A stretch of 64,000 nt of DNA, taken from positions 62,001 through 126,000 of the forward strand of contig BCKL01000015.1 of the NCBI GenBank assembly GCA_001600635.1, in the 5' to 3' direction. Shown one piece after another: positions 9,710 through 20,888 of this stretch; the first letter of the stretch is position 1; the number at the start of each line of letters is the position of its first letter. This stretch comes from Leucosporidium creatinivorum. Lineage: Eukaryota > Basidiomycota > Microbotryomycetes > Leucosporidiales > Leucosporidiaceae. The notes below the pieces were generated by a model. That model made no database searches. It had not been told where the DNA came from and saw only the letters and a list, made by a program, of their open reading frames with translations. The position numbers and the translations under genes were made by a program.

Positions 9710-12224
9710 ATGGACGACGAGGACGAGGACGACAGCGAGGATTCAGACGGCGATGGTGCTCGGTCGGAGCCGTACTTCAAGAGGCGAAGAGGGTTACCGG
9801 CACAAGACTTCGGCTCTCTGTCGTTGAGGGGTGAGGCAGCGCGTCTCCTTCTTTGCCCAGGTTAGACGGTGCTGATCCTTCTAGCTCTACAGATCTCTAC
9901 AGTGCGTACCTTCCAATCTCTTTCCAGCCTCGCAACCGCTGAGAAGCGCTCCTTACTTCGCAGAGAAGATGAGGAGCGGCGAGATCCAGCTCAATCCCAA
10001 GTACCAACGCGGAGACGTGGTACGTTCGGCATTCCAACTCGTCAGGAGGATCCTCTTGACCGCTCTTCCCCCGCCCAGTGGCCAAAGGCCAGACGCAGCC
10101 TCCTCATCAGCTCGCTCTTCAAGAACCTGCATGTCCCGGAGCTCCTCTTCAACATCCACAACGTCAAGGACGACGATGGGTCGACAAGAACCGTTTGGGA
10201 CGCTTGTGACGGCAAGCAGAGGATGACGTCCATTCTCAAGTTCATGCGAGGCGAGATCCCCGTCGTAAGCTTGCGCCGAGCTTTCGAAGTTGAGTCAGGC
10301 TGACGAGCATCCACATGCACGACCCGCAGAAAGACGACATGGGGAAGAACTACTACTATCCGACACAGGACAACGTTGACGCCCGTCGTCTCGACGCGAC
10401 GATGAAAGCTACCTTCGACAAGATTCGCCTCCGATATGGCGCGTATCACAACGTGAACGACGCTCAAGAGACTTTGCTCTTCAACCGAGTAGAAGCAGGC
10501 ATGTCCTTGAGCAAAGCAGGCTCGTCCCGAACCCCTTTACGCGCGAAGTACCGAAAGCTGACCCATCTCGGCTTCGCCGAACCGCCTCGAGCAGAAGTAC
10601 TCAGATCAAACCCGCATCCATACCCGACGTGGATCCGCGAGACGAGTGAACGTTACTTCAACAGCTCGGCCAAGTCTCTGTCACCCGTACGTGGCCGCTC
10701 TCCTCTCAAGCCACTCCTTCGACGCTAACCTTTCCTCCCGTCTTCAGCGCATCGCGAAAGCCAGGCGCGCTTCCGAGTTCATTGCCATGATCTACATGGC
10801 CCGGACCTTCTTCCTTGGACTCAGGGAGGTCAAGCAGCTGACTCCCACGCAGCTGTCGGTGATTGTCACGTCGGCCGAGGTCCCCTCCGCTGCCGAGCAG
10901 GAGAAATTTGAGGCCGTGCTCCTCCGTCTTCGCCGACTTACCCTCGTCAAAGCGTGGCGCAGCAAGAAAGAGGAGTGTCACGACTCGGTCCAGAGGGCCA
11001 CCGCTGCAGGACGGGCATGGCCGCACCATGTCTGGCGACCGCTCCCGGAACGCGTCGTGTCGCCCGTGGAGCTCGACTTCCTTCCCCTCCTGATGAATCG
11101 ATGGCCTTCGCTTTCGGACGGCGACCTCCTGGAGGTCATTGAGGAGATGAGAATCTACGTCTACACCAATCACAAGGGAGAGATCAAGCGAAACCCGAAA
11201 GGTGAGCCGCTCTATTGCTAGCGCTCGATATCTCAGGCTGACGCACTTTCACCCTCAGTCATCACTGCCATTGCCGACTGGATCCGGTTCGCCGTCTTTC
11301 AATCTGGAGGCCTTCAAGCGCCGCACCCTCAGCCCAAGTTGACGCCATCCTCCCTCCAGGAAGTGCAAGATCAGCAAGCTTGAACATCGCTACCTGGACC
11401 ACGGAGCTCCCAACCCCACCAGTACTGCCCCCCCTCGCCGCCGACCAGGATGCCCCCTCTGACGCCAACGCCGCTCCCGCCGAGCCGAAGCGCACGCCGG
11501 CAGCTTCGACCGCCGCTTCGACATCTGCTTCGACCTCAAGAACCGACGCCATCTCGAACGGCAAGAGCAAACGTCGGATCGAGTCCTCTGATTCGGAGGA
11601 GGAGGTGCCCCTCAAGAAGTCTCGGTCGACGGCGAGCAAGACGGCGAGTGCTGGAAAGGGAAAGGAGAAGGAGAAGGAAAAGGAGAAGGAGAAGGAGCAG
11701 GGCGCCGACCGAGTACAGGAGAAGAGCGGTAAGACGAAGAACTCGGACCCGCCGCTCACTCGGGAGGAAGAAGCGGCGCGAGACGAGGGTAGGAGGAAGG
11801 AGAGGGAGCGCCGAGATGCGGCTAAAGCCCTTCGAGAGCGCACTTCGGTGAGTTTTTACCTTCCGAGTACATCACTAATGCTTCCGTAATCGTCGCTAAT
11901 GTTGCTCCTCCCCTCCGTTTTCGCTTCCTCCCCTCCGCTCTCGCTTCTCTTCGCCGCGTCCCCCAAGCAGAACCTCTTCCGCGACCCGTCCTCGACGCCT
12001 GCACCGCCACCGCGACCCGAGATCCACCGGCAGGCGCCTACACCGTTCTATAACCGCACTGCTGCCTACCAATCGCCTTCGACCTCGGCCGCTCCCTCGC
12101 CGCCGGTCTACAATCCAGTGAGTCGTTTCGGGAGGCGGTTCTTGAGCGGAGGCTGACTCATACCTCGTCTTTCAGTATCAAGTACCGCCTCCTCCACCTC
12201 CGCCGGTCCCTGCCTCGGCCTGAG
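9710..12224 (+). CDS. DUF262 (GmrSD N-terminal/ParB-like) domain protein, copy 1
   Basis: DUF262 is the NTP-binding domain of bacterial modification-dependent restriction factors such as GmrSD; in fungi its role is unknown. The start used is the first in-frame ATG in an acidic stretch (MDDEDEDDSED). The domain follows: SGEIQLNPKYQR, VW, SLLISSLFKNLHVPELLFNI, then VWDACDGKQRMTSILKFMRG, which retains the YQR and DGKQR signatures. A helical region (VVSPVELDFLPLLMNRW; DLLEVIEEMRIYVY) is followed by a disordered Lys/Glu tail with a run of KE repeats and a Pro-rich end. No HNH/DUF1524 nuclease part is seen. Splicing includes a 9-nt exon (9893-9901), a likely GC-AG intron (10520-10594), and two late introns beginning near 11288 and 11432 needed to keep frame. 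Reading stops at TGA 12222-12224, but coding-like sequence continues in frame to 12434. A nuclear location is inferred from the basic patches. Confidence 0.75.
9893..9901 (+). other. 9-nt microexon in DUF262 copy 1
   Basis: The preceding exon ends LRG plus one base before GTGAGG; the acceptor is CTACAG. ATCTCTACA is followed by a GTGCGT donor, and the next exon opens AGAAGATGAGG after TTCGCAG. The join reads D-L-Y-K-K-M-R-S-G-E-I, aligning with E-I-Y-R-M-V-Q-N-G-T-I of copy 2, which is unspliced here. Other acceptors nearby break the frame. Confidence 0.6.
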
Positions 12225-12625
12225 GACTTGCTCTTCCTCCTCCGCCAGCTCGGCCTGCGCCATCGACCTCGGCGAGCCCGTATGGATCCTTCAGCGGTTC
12301 TTCGTATGGCATGGTGAGCTCGAGGCTGTTGAGCTGCATCCCTCGAACTGCTCGCTGATTCGAATGCCACCATACAGCCCCGGCAGGAGCCCCAGACGTC
12401 GGTCGATCCGAGAAGGAGGCCGAATGGACATTAGTTGATGTTGTAGGTTTCCACTGAGCTCGTAAGTTGCAGTAAGACTATTCAGAAACATTACAGATTG
12501 TTTCAGCACGATTTTGCTGTTATAGCACCCCAAGCGAGAAAGTCGCTTTGACCGCGAAGCGAGAACCCTCACCTTCAACCCTTACCTCATTCCTCGAGTT
12601 CGCCTGCCGACAAGCGCGTGCACCG

Positions 12626-15600
12626 ATGGCACCAATGGCGCCCCCGCAACAACCTACAGAGATGCTTATCCTCTCCTCCGACGATGACGACGAGGACTTC
12701 GTACAGTCACAACACACCGCACCGCTCTCGCTCTCGCCCGCTGCTCCTCCCGAGCGACGAGCAGCTCTCCCGCCTCCGCCTGTTCGTCCAGGCCAAGCTG
12801 CTGCTAGGTACATTCGGAGGGACCCGAGCGTCAAGCAGGAGGAGGAGCAAATGGTCGAGGTGGCTCTAGTTGAAGCCGGGGAGGAGGAAGAGGACCAGCT
12901 GCAGGAAGACGACGGCGGGGGCTACGCCGACGAGGAGCAGGAAGATGAGGAGGAACAAGAGGAAGAGGACGAGCTCAAGCCCGACGATATCGACTCGGAC
13001 GACGATGAGCCGCTCAAGCCTTACGAGCCTCAGATGGCTTCGCTCCCCGACAAGCTACGAGGCGTCAAGACGGTCAAGGAGATCTATCGCATGGTCCAGA
13101 ATGGCACGATCGACCTCTCCCCCGACTATCAGCGCGACTTTGTGGTGCGTCGCCGAAGCTCTGCATCGCCGAATCGCTCGCTGATATGCGTCGATCCTTC
13201 TGCAGTGGAAAAAAGATCTTCAGCAAGGCCTCGTCAACTCGCTCTTCAAGGATATGCATGTTCCCGAGCTCCTCTTCAATATCGTCGTCGACCCGGAGGT
13301 CGAGTTTGTCGAAGGAGAGGAAGCCGAGGCGCGCAAGATTTGGATGGTCACGGACGGCAAGCAAAGGATTAGCAGCATTTGCGCGTAAGCCTCTCAACTT
13401 TGTCCTGCTTGAGACACCTCACTGACTTGCCCTCGCCTCATAGCTTCATGCGCGGCGACTTCTCCATCGTTCGTCGGCCGAACCTATCGTTCGGCGCCCT
13501 GCGCTGACTTTCTGAACTTCCTCCTTGCAGCGAGACGACAACAACAAGTCCTTCCGTTACCGTGCGCTACCCGGGCAGCGTCTTTCCGCCCTGAGCAAGG
13601 CCGCTCGCGCCGAGTTCGACGCCATCGAGCTTCGCTACGTCGCCTACGACTCGCTTACGGAGGAGCAAGAGCGCGAGCTGTTTCAGCGCATTCAGCGAGG
13701 GCAGGGACTTTCCTCGGGCCGTAAGTCGCCATTCTTCGGTTGTCATTGCATCAGAGCTGAGCCTTTTGACCCGACTCGCAGAGAAGTACAAGGCGCTCGC
13801 TGGTGGTTACGCTGACTGGGTCCGATCTCTTGTCGACCGCTACCTCGACCAACGCACCACCGTCTCTTTTAAGCCTGTACGTCAGTCACCAGCGACGCCC
13901 TGTAGCGCGAGTCTGACCTTGAGGCCGTCCCCTCACTCAGCGCATCGCCGCTCTTCCGAAGCAAGTCGACACCGAGGTCTTCATTCGCGCCACTCTTTAC
14001 CTGCAACAAGGCCTCGCCGGAGCCAAATTTGCTGGGCCGCCAGAGATTCGGCGCGCGCTCACGTCCGATGAGGTCCCATCGCTTGAGCGACGGGCTCGCA
14101 TCGTGCGGATCTTTGATCGTCTGCAGCGACTCTCGCTCGTCCCTCAGCTCCCCGGCAACACGGACACCTTTGGACCCACTGTCGCTGCCAGGCTGGCACC
14201 CGGAACGACTTATCCTCATCGAGCTTTCCGCCCCTCGGTCAAGCGAGTCGTCTCGCCTGTCGAGATGGGCTGGCTGCCCATGATTGTCGAGCATTGGTGG
14301 GAGCGGACGGATGGGGAGCTCTTGGAGATCATCGAGACGTTTCGCGCTCACATTTTCGCCAGTGTCGAGGGTACCATCCTCACTAATTCCACTGGTACGC
14401 CTGAAGAGCTCCAGATAGCGTCACTGAAGCTGACTTTTCTCGTCATCCCTTGCAGTGTTCGGATTAATGCAACACTGGACTCAGTCCGTGCCCTCCGCTG
14501 CAGGCTCTAGCTGAGCTCGAAGCTGACGTCTCCGCCTCCACAGACATCTCTTCGACCCCTCGATGCTCGAGCACACGTACAACGACGACGGCACCCTCCG
14601 CGCGGCTCCCAACTACGCCCAAATGTTTATCCCTCCCGACTCACCCGACCTCGGAGCTTCCCCTTTTACACCTCAGCCCGCTCCCGCTCCCATCCCCGTC
14701 CCCGCTCCTCGTCTCGGCGCTGCTGCTGCAGGGCGAGGCGCCCTTCCCACCCACGCCTACGGAGTCGCGCCTTCCGCCTCGGGCCGCAACACCATCATCC
14801 TCACACCTCAGCCCGAAGCCGGACCCAGCGGCATTCGTCGTCGTCGTTCCACCGTCAGCGCCAGCTCGCCGACCGGAGACGAGGACGACGGCGCCAGTGT
14901 CCTTCAAGCTGTCGACCGCGATACCCTCAAGCGCGAGAGGGCAGAGGACATGGAAGTCCTTGCTGCCGAGGAGGCGAGGAGGGCGAGGAAGAGGGCGAAG
15001 CGAGCGGGAGAGACGGAGGAGGAGAAGAAAGCAAGGAAGGAAGCTAAGACGTTGAGGAAGAAGGAGAAGGCTGAGAAGGAGCAACGGGAGACCCTTCTGC
15101 GCATCGCGCATGAGGTCACCCTGCACGACGCCCAGCTCCGTGCTCAGCACCTCGTCAAGCGGGAGGAGGTCGTTGCGCCGTCGCAGGTACGTCGCTCTCG
15201 CTCGAAGAGACAGTGGCGTCTCGCTCACCCTGCTCCTCAAACGCAGAATGCACTCGCTGGTCCTTCCATCTCTCCCCGCGTCTCGAACACTCAGCACGCC
15301 CGACGCCCTTCCCACCTCGCCCAAGACTCGGCCGCCAGCTCGACCTCCCTCGCTCAAGCTCAAGCGCTTCAGTACGGCGCCACTCCCACTCCTCTTCCTT
15401 CGACCTCGACCTCGCACGTCCCTCGCAAAACCCCCATCGCCCCCTACTATGGTCCCCGACGTTCGATGCCGCCGAGGAAGGAGGCTCCGTCTGCTAGAAC
15501 GTCGACCGGGGGGGCTGGCCCTTCCGTTACTCCTGCGGTGCAGAGGTTGGTGGACGGTGCTCAGGTGCGTCGGCTTGGTGGACGAGATGAGGAGCGAGAG

Positions 15601-15812
15601 ACTGGAGCTGACCTTCGCCGGACCACTCCCTCGTAGGCTCCGAGTCAGCAATCGACCCCTCAGCGAGCTGTCGCCGCCGCTGCTGCTGCACCTGTCGTCC
15701 CTTCTCCTTCCTCGGCGCTCTGGGGAGACGTCATCTACGTGAGATGACTTCGCTCGGACTCGACGACAGCGAGCGCCGAGCTGACCCTACTTCCCGACTA
15801 CAGTTCGATTAG
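12626..15812 (+). CDS. DUF262 (GmrSD N-terminal/ParB-like) domain protein, copy 2
   Basis: Tandem paralogue of the gene about 200 bp upstream (from that gene's TAG at 12434), same strand. Starts MAPMAPPQQPTEMLILSSDD, followed by a strongly acidic region of about 90 residues. The DUF262 core comes next: NGTIDLSPDYQR, VW, LVNSLFKDMHVPELLFNIV, VTDGKQRISS, FMRGDFS. Then a helical domain (RYVAYDSLTEEQERELFQRI; RVVSPVEMGWLPMIVEHWW) and a long disordered tail with a Lys/Glu-rich coiled segment (AEEARRARKRAKRAGETEEE), ending ALWGDVIYFD. Several introns sit at the same codons as in copy 1: before VWK, after the GLSSG region, and after HWTQ (W-I-R in copy 1). This is direct evidence of duplication of an already spliced gene. 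A small final exon contributes only F-D-stop. No nuclease domain is seen, and the function is unknown. Confidence 0.85.
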
Positions 15813-16140
15813 TCCCGCCTGTTCTTGCTTTACGTTTTTTGAGTCGATCTGTGCTGTAACAATCATCTTTGCCTAGGTCTTCCGAACTTGCACCGAGAGC
15901 CTCCTGACCTGGTTCGACCCTCGTCACTTGCCCCTCCTCCCTTACTCTTGACTTCCGCCACTTCGCTGCTTCGTCTTGCAACCTCGCCAATCCGTCTCCA
16001 GTCGTACAGGGACAGCTTAAGAGGCTTCTTACTTCCTGGACAACTTTCCGCCGCACTCGACACCCCGCCTTCTCTCGCCAGCTCAGCAAAACAACCCGAC
16101 CCATCGTTCTGGCTCTCGCCAGCTCCGCTCGTCTAGCAAG
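15813..16140 (+). promoter_or_regulatory. Intergenic, promoter side of the NIPA gene
   Basis: This 328 bp lies between the end of DUF262 copy 2 and the NIPA start. Pyrimidine-rich patches occur just upstream of the start, as in a fungal leader. No open frame of note and no clear motif were found. Confidence 0.35.
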
Positions 16141-18348
16141 ATGCAGAATGAGACCGACCTGTATGACTACAAGAGTTATACGTGAGCCGTCTGCCTCTTC
16201 TATGGCGCTGGAGGAAGCACGGGCGACGGAAATGAGGGTTGGAGGCTCGAGCTCGGCTTTCGTTGCAGAGGAACGAGCTGTCTAAGGAGTAGAGGACGCG
16301 GTGGAGAGGCCATTGGACCGCTCAGAGATGCTGCAGGTGCTCGGCGAAGCAGGCAGTGCAGCAGGACACTCGCTAACGCGCTCTCTGACCTCCTCCAGCG
16401 CGGCCGACTTCGTTATTGGGCTCTTCATCACCCTCGGCGCCTCGTTGATCAACGCTCTTGGTCTTAACGTCGTGAAATTGGACTTCAACCGGCAAGAAGC
16501 GCTCCCTCCTTCCTCCCGCCGACCGGATTGGCAGCGGCCATTCTGGCTGCTAGGTCAAGTCCTTTACATTGCCTCCCAAGTCGTTGGCAGCACCCTCGCG
16601 TTGGAGTTCCTGCGGGCCGAGTATGTCGCTCCGCTGGGCTCCACGTCCCTCATCTTCAACGTCATCTTGTACGTGTGTCCGTCCGCTCTCGGCGCTCTCG
16701 AAGCTGACCTCGGCTGTCCCCCACAGCGCCTACCTCCTCGCCGGCATCCCCATCACTCGCACCGATATCTTTGGCACCCTCACTATCGTCCTGGGCGTCG
16801 TCGGTGTCGTCGCTTTTGGCAACCATCGCGAGGAGACCGAGTTCGACAAGGAGTCCAACTTGAGCCTCTCGCTACTCAAGGAGATTTGGGCTCGCCAAGA
16901 ATGGGTCGGCTACTTCAGCGCTTACTGCATCACCACCGCAGCCTTCTTCTGGCTCTCGACCATCGTCCACCAAGTCGCCATGGCTCGAGTGACGGACGAG
17001 CGAGGAGACGCCGAGCGCACCGACGCCGACATTGACGGCATGCTCGAGGGCGGAGGAGGAAGGAGGGGTAGTATTGAGGGCACGGGGTTCGTTGTCAACG
17101 CGAGGAGGTACAAGGCTACCTTCGACAAGAGTCACGGCCAGCTCAGGAGGAGGGTGCGCCGATTTGTCGAGAAGTACAGCCAGAGCCGACCGGACACGAC
17201 GATTCGCAAGTTGGCGGGACTTGTCTGGTCGGTGACCGGTGGACTCCTGGCTGGCGCTACCTTGATCCTCGCCAAGTCGGGCGTCAAGGTGAGCTTCTCT
17301 CCTCTATCCACGCCGAACTCTCCGCTGACCTCTTTCTTCGCCCAGCTCGTGACCTCGGCCATCACCAAGACGGACCCCAATGAGGCGAACCAGTTTACCT
17401 CGGTCCTTCCGTGGATCATCATCATCCTGCTTGTGGTCGCCGCCGTCTCGCAGGTCTACTGCCTGGTAAGCTCTCTCGCACTTTCGCCTCGACTCTCGCT
17501 CTGTCGCTGACCTTCGTCGACGATAGAACTCGTCTCTCAAGTGCTACGACTCGACCTTCACCGTGCCCTGCTTCTTCAGTGTCTACAGCATCACCGCCTT
17601 CCTCAACTCGCTCTGCTACCTCGACGAGTTCCACACGTACGCTCGGTCGCTCTCGGCTCTTGCTCGACGGGACTGACCTCGTTTCTCGGCAACACAGCTA
17701 CCAGACCTGGACCTTCATCTGCATCCTCTTGTCGATTGCTGTTCTCGTCGCAGGAGTAATCATGCTCTCGTGCGTATGCTTACTCCTCCTTGCTCGGTCT
17801 CCGCTAACCCGGCTCTTTCGGCTTGTAGGATGAAGAAAGCGCCCTCCCGACCTCGCGCCTCCTCCACCTCACGCGCCGAAGCCGGCCAAATCGGTGACGA
17901 CGGTCTCGAGATGGGCAAGCTCGACACTCCCTCCTCCGAGCACCCACCATCCCTCCCCCTCGGTCTCGGCGAAGACAAGGCGATCGAAGGACCTCGGAAA
18001 GGCTTCTTCTCGAAATGGTTCGGCGGACTACCGGCTGATGTCCCTGCTGCTGCTGAAGGCAGTGGAAATGGAGCGCCAGGCGAGGAGAGTAGGAAGGACC
18101 GAAGGAAGGGAGCGCAGAGGCTGGATGATGGAGATGCCGATTCAGTGCTTGATGCGCCGTCGGTGAGGGGAGGAGGGGCGGTCGAGTTGAATGAGGTGGA
18201 TGGGTTGGAGTTTGAGGAAGCTGGGAGGGGAGATAGGAAGGAGAGGGACCCCTTTGGGGACGAGGCGAGGGTCGGTGAAGGAGCGGGAGATGAGTTTGGC
18301 GAGTTTGCAGCGGCTCATGAGACGAGGGAGGGGAGGCGGATAGCCTGA
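16141..18348 (+). CDS. NIPA-family magnesium transporter
   Basis: Multi-pass membrane protein of the NIPA (NPAL) family, which carries Mg2+ across plasma or endosomal membranes. Exon 1 gives MQNETDLYDYKSYT; after a 217-nt intron the transporter begins AADFVIGLFITLGASLINAL. The family signature is clear: WLLGQVLYIASQVVGSTLAL, APLGSTSLIFNVI, AGIPITRTDIFGTLTIVLG. Later segments include LAGLVWSVTGGLLAGATLIL and VLPWIIIILLVVAAVSQVY, with FTVPCFFSVYSITAFLNSL near the end. About nine membrane segments are visible. Fungal-type additions are a charged loop in the middle (near DADIDGMLEGGGG) and a long polar tail after VLVAGVIMLS that ends ETREGRRIA and is presumably cytosolic. The charged loop interrupts the permease fold between helices and is longer than in animal NIPAs. 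Confidence 0.88.
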
Positions 18349-18882
18349 AGTGGAGTGCGACGCTGCTATCACTACACTTAATCAACTTTGCGCGCGAATG
18401 AGTTGATTGAACCGAGCCGAACCCTACTGCTCGGCGACCAGTTCTCGTCTCTTCGGCGATATCAGAGACCGCCGGCGAAGGCCGCCCGCTTCTACGATAT
18501 TATTTCTTGATGTCCTATATCACTTCACCCGACTCCAGCCGCAACTAACGACTTTCGACTGAGGGCCCCGGTGACGCGCGATGAGGGGCGAGTTGCTTCT
18601 TGGCTTCCAACGCTTACCTCGTTGCTGCACCTCGTCGACTAGCAGCCTTCACGGCTTACAGCTCAGCTCGCTACAGCTCTCGCGCACCTCGCCTCAGCCT
18701 CGCCTGTACCTCAATCAAGAGCACGATCCTTCACCTCGAGCCCCTCCACCAGTTCGCGTCGCTCCCATCGCCGTCGACAGCCTACCAGCAGCAGCTACAC
18801 CTTCGATACACTTCACATCATATCCTGCACCTCGCTAGCCGCTCGTTGCCCAGAACCAGCCTCACGGGCTCCACACCAGCAC
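18349..18882. promoter_or_regulatory. Intergenic, 534 bp
   Basis: This holds the 3' end of the NIPA transcript and the promoter and leader of the next gene. Near 18600-18860 many short CTACAGCTC/CTCGC motifs and pyrimidine tracts recur, as in other leaders here. No gene is supported. Confidence 0.35.
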
Positions 18883-20299
18883 ATGGCGACCTCGTCGAGC
18901 TCCGGCTCTCCTTCAGCAGCAACAGCAGCCCAGCGCCTTTCCCAGCTGCCAGAGCCACCGTCTCCCAGTAGCTACCGCCTAGGCTCACGCAACACGTCTG
19001 AAACGAGCGGCTATGGCTTGATCGAGGACGACAGCGGCGAGGCAATGGGAGAACACCCTCTTACGGTAGCAGGAGGGAGCAGCAAGGGCAAGCAGCGGGG
19101 AGAGGATGTAGGAAGTTATGCGGAGGGAGGAGGGGATATTGGCGTCGAGGAGATGATGAATGAGGGGGAGAGGGAACGGCGGAGGAAGCTCAAGGGGAAG
19201 GGGAGGATGCAGGTCGAGTCAGCGGTGGATGAGGAGGACGTACATGAGGTACCGCCAGACTTTGCTCCGGAGGAAGAGGAGGAAGATGCTCAGGAGGAGC
19301 AACGAATCGCAGAGGTCCGCCCAGTCTCCCTTCGCGGTCTCGGCTGTGAGCTGACCTTCGGCGTCCACGTAGAACCTCGCTCGCTGGTCCAAAGCCGAAT
19401 CCACTCGCCGCAAATCCGTGCGCAACTCGTCGACCCTCGTCCTCCCCTCGGCTCCTCCTCTCCCTTCGGCCTCGACTCTCGCTCGACGCTCCTCCGCGCT
19501 TATTCGAGCTGGATCCAAGAGGCTCAGCAGGATACCCACCGGACGAGATAGCGAAGAGATGGCTCTCACTTCGCCGACCAAGGAAGAGAGTCGTCGGAGA
19601 CAGAGGAGGGGGAGCGTCAAGCTGGAGGATACGAGCGCCGAGGAGGGCCGGATGTCGATGCTCCCGCCTGGAGCAGCACCACCTCAGCCTCAAAGAATGG
19701 AGCACCTCGTCGAAGGAGACGAGGCTACCACCCCACCAGCCTCCATCAGGTCCAACCCCTTCACCTCCCCACCACCCTCCGCCTCGGCTCGGTCCGCCTC
19801 GTTCGACACGGCCAGCACTATCGACGCACGGCACCAAACGCTCTTCATCGAGGATCTACCACTACAGTCGCCTGGCATCTCACCTACGAAACCCAAACCC
19901 TCCTCCATCAACACGACCTCCCTCGGCACTCGCTCCTCCCTCGACTCTACCTCTCCATCGCCCATGAGCAGCGCCTCGCGGAACCCCTTCGCCGACGGCT
20001 TCGCGCTACACTCGGCCCCTTCATCTCGGCTAGAGAGCCACTCGATCCGCTCGCGAGAAAGCCAGGAGACGATCACTCCCTCTGCTCGGGCTTCTCGCGA
20101 GCTCGGCGCAAGAGGAGTGCGGAGCTCGGCAGAGTATGAGAGGCGGATGTATCGCGAGCGAGGGGAGTATGCTGGACAGCAAGAGGAGGAGGAGAGGGAT
20201 AGTCTCGGCGGAGTGGGTTTCTTGGATTGGCTCTTGTGTGGGTGCTTTAGGAGTAAAGAGGGAGATGAGCAAGCGGGGAGGACAAATCCTAACGAATGA
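18883..20299 (+). CDS. Ser/Pro-rich protein of unknown function with C-terminal CGC motif
   Basis: Two exons joined by an intron at about 19314-19369 (CTGAC branch, CACGTAG acceptor). Starts MATSSSSGSPSAATAAQRLS. An acidic segment (VPPDFAPEEEEEDAQEEQRI) is followed across the intron by ARWSKAESTRRKSVRNSS, which looks like the most ordered, charged part. Then comes a long Ser/Thr/Pro region rich in possible phosphorylation sites, a polar helix (SSAEYERRMYRERGEYAGQQ), and a hydrophobic end FLDWLLCGCFRSK. The paired cysteines next to Leu/Phe suggest S-acylation and membrane tethering. That is inference from the motif, not family knowledge. I do not recognise a named family. The start has several nearby ATGs on other frames but only this one opens the long frame. 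Confidence 0.75.
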
Positions 20300-20888
20300 T
20301 CATACGAGGGTCATTATTACTCGCTGTCGGCTTGAACAGAGCGAGCGAGAGATCCAGTCGCCGCGCTGCTCTCTCGCCGAGCCTCTCTCGGCGGTGCTCC
20401 GTGTCGCGCTCATGACACATCACCAGGTGCCATGAACAGAGTTTTGCATTGTATCTCCTGGGTCGAGGTGCTGCAGAAGATTCTGTTGCGCTTCAGACTC
20501 AGCTTCTCCTACTTCGGCCGAGTGCCCGATTGAGCCGGAGGGACACGCGGACGCTTCCAAGCAAGTTGTCTCCTGTATGACTTCCCTGTTTCGCCGATCA
20601 ATGAACGCTCGTTGTCCTTGAGGAGGATCCGGAGCTCGACAAGATGCAATTGCAACCGCATCTGCAGAAGATGAGCGCCGAACTCGGCTTTTGCTCTTCG
20701 TCGTCTCTGCTCCCTACATACCACTCTTCGCTCCGCACGAGATGGAGGGAGTCCGAGCTGCATGACTTGCGTTTAGCGTCGGCTTGGAGTCTGGGGCAAG
20801 GAGAGAGCCCGACTCGCTTCCCCCTCTTGTCCGAGTCCGTCAGCTCGAAATCTCTTCTTTCCTCCCCAACACGACTCGTTCAGCAAAG
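20300..20888. promoter_or_regulatory. Intergenic, 589 bp, upstream of DUF6534 copy A
   Basis: No supported gene. It contains the 3' flank of the preceding gene and the leader of copy A. The open frames present are short and show no splice structure. Confidence 0.35.

Noticed and set aside
9650-9740. GAGGATGAGGATGAG repeat as a microsatellite or mobile element trace
   Set aside because: It is the in-frame acidic Asp/Glu tract of the DUF262 protein; its paralogue has a similar tract.
14641-15651. Long antisense open frame of about 336 codons opposite DUF262 copy 2
   Set aside because: It is the mirror of a real coding tail rich in Lys/Glu and Ala/Pro codons; composition explains it.
9710-15812. 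Recent bacterial transfer of a restriction system
   Set aside because: Both genes carry many native-type introns at shared positions and host-like composition, so any transfer would be ancient; no nuclease or methylase neighbour is present.
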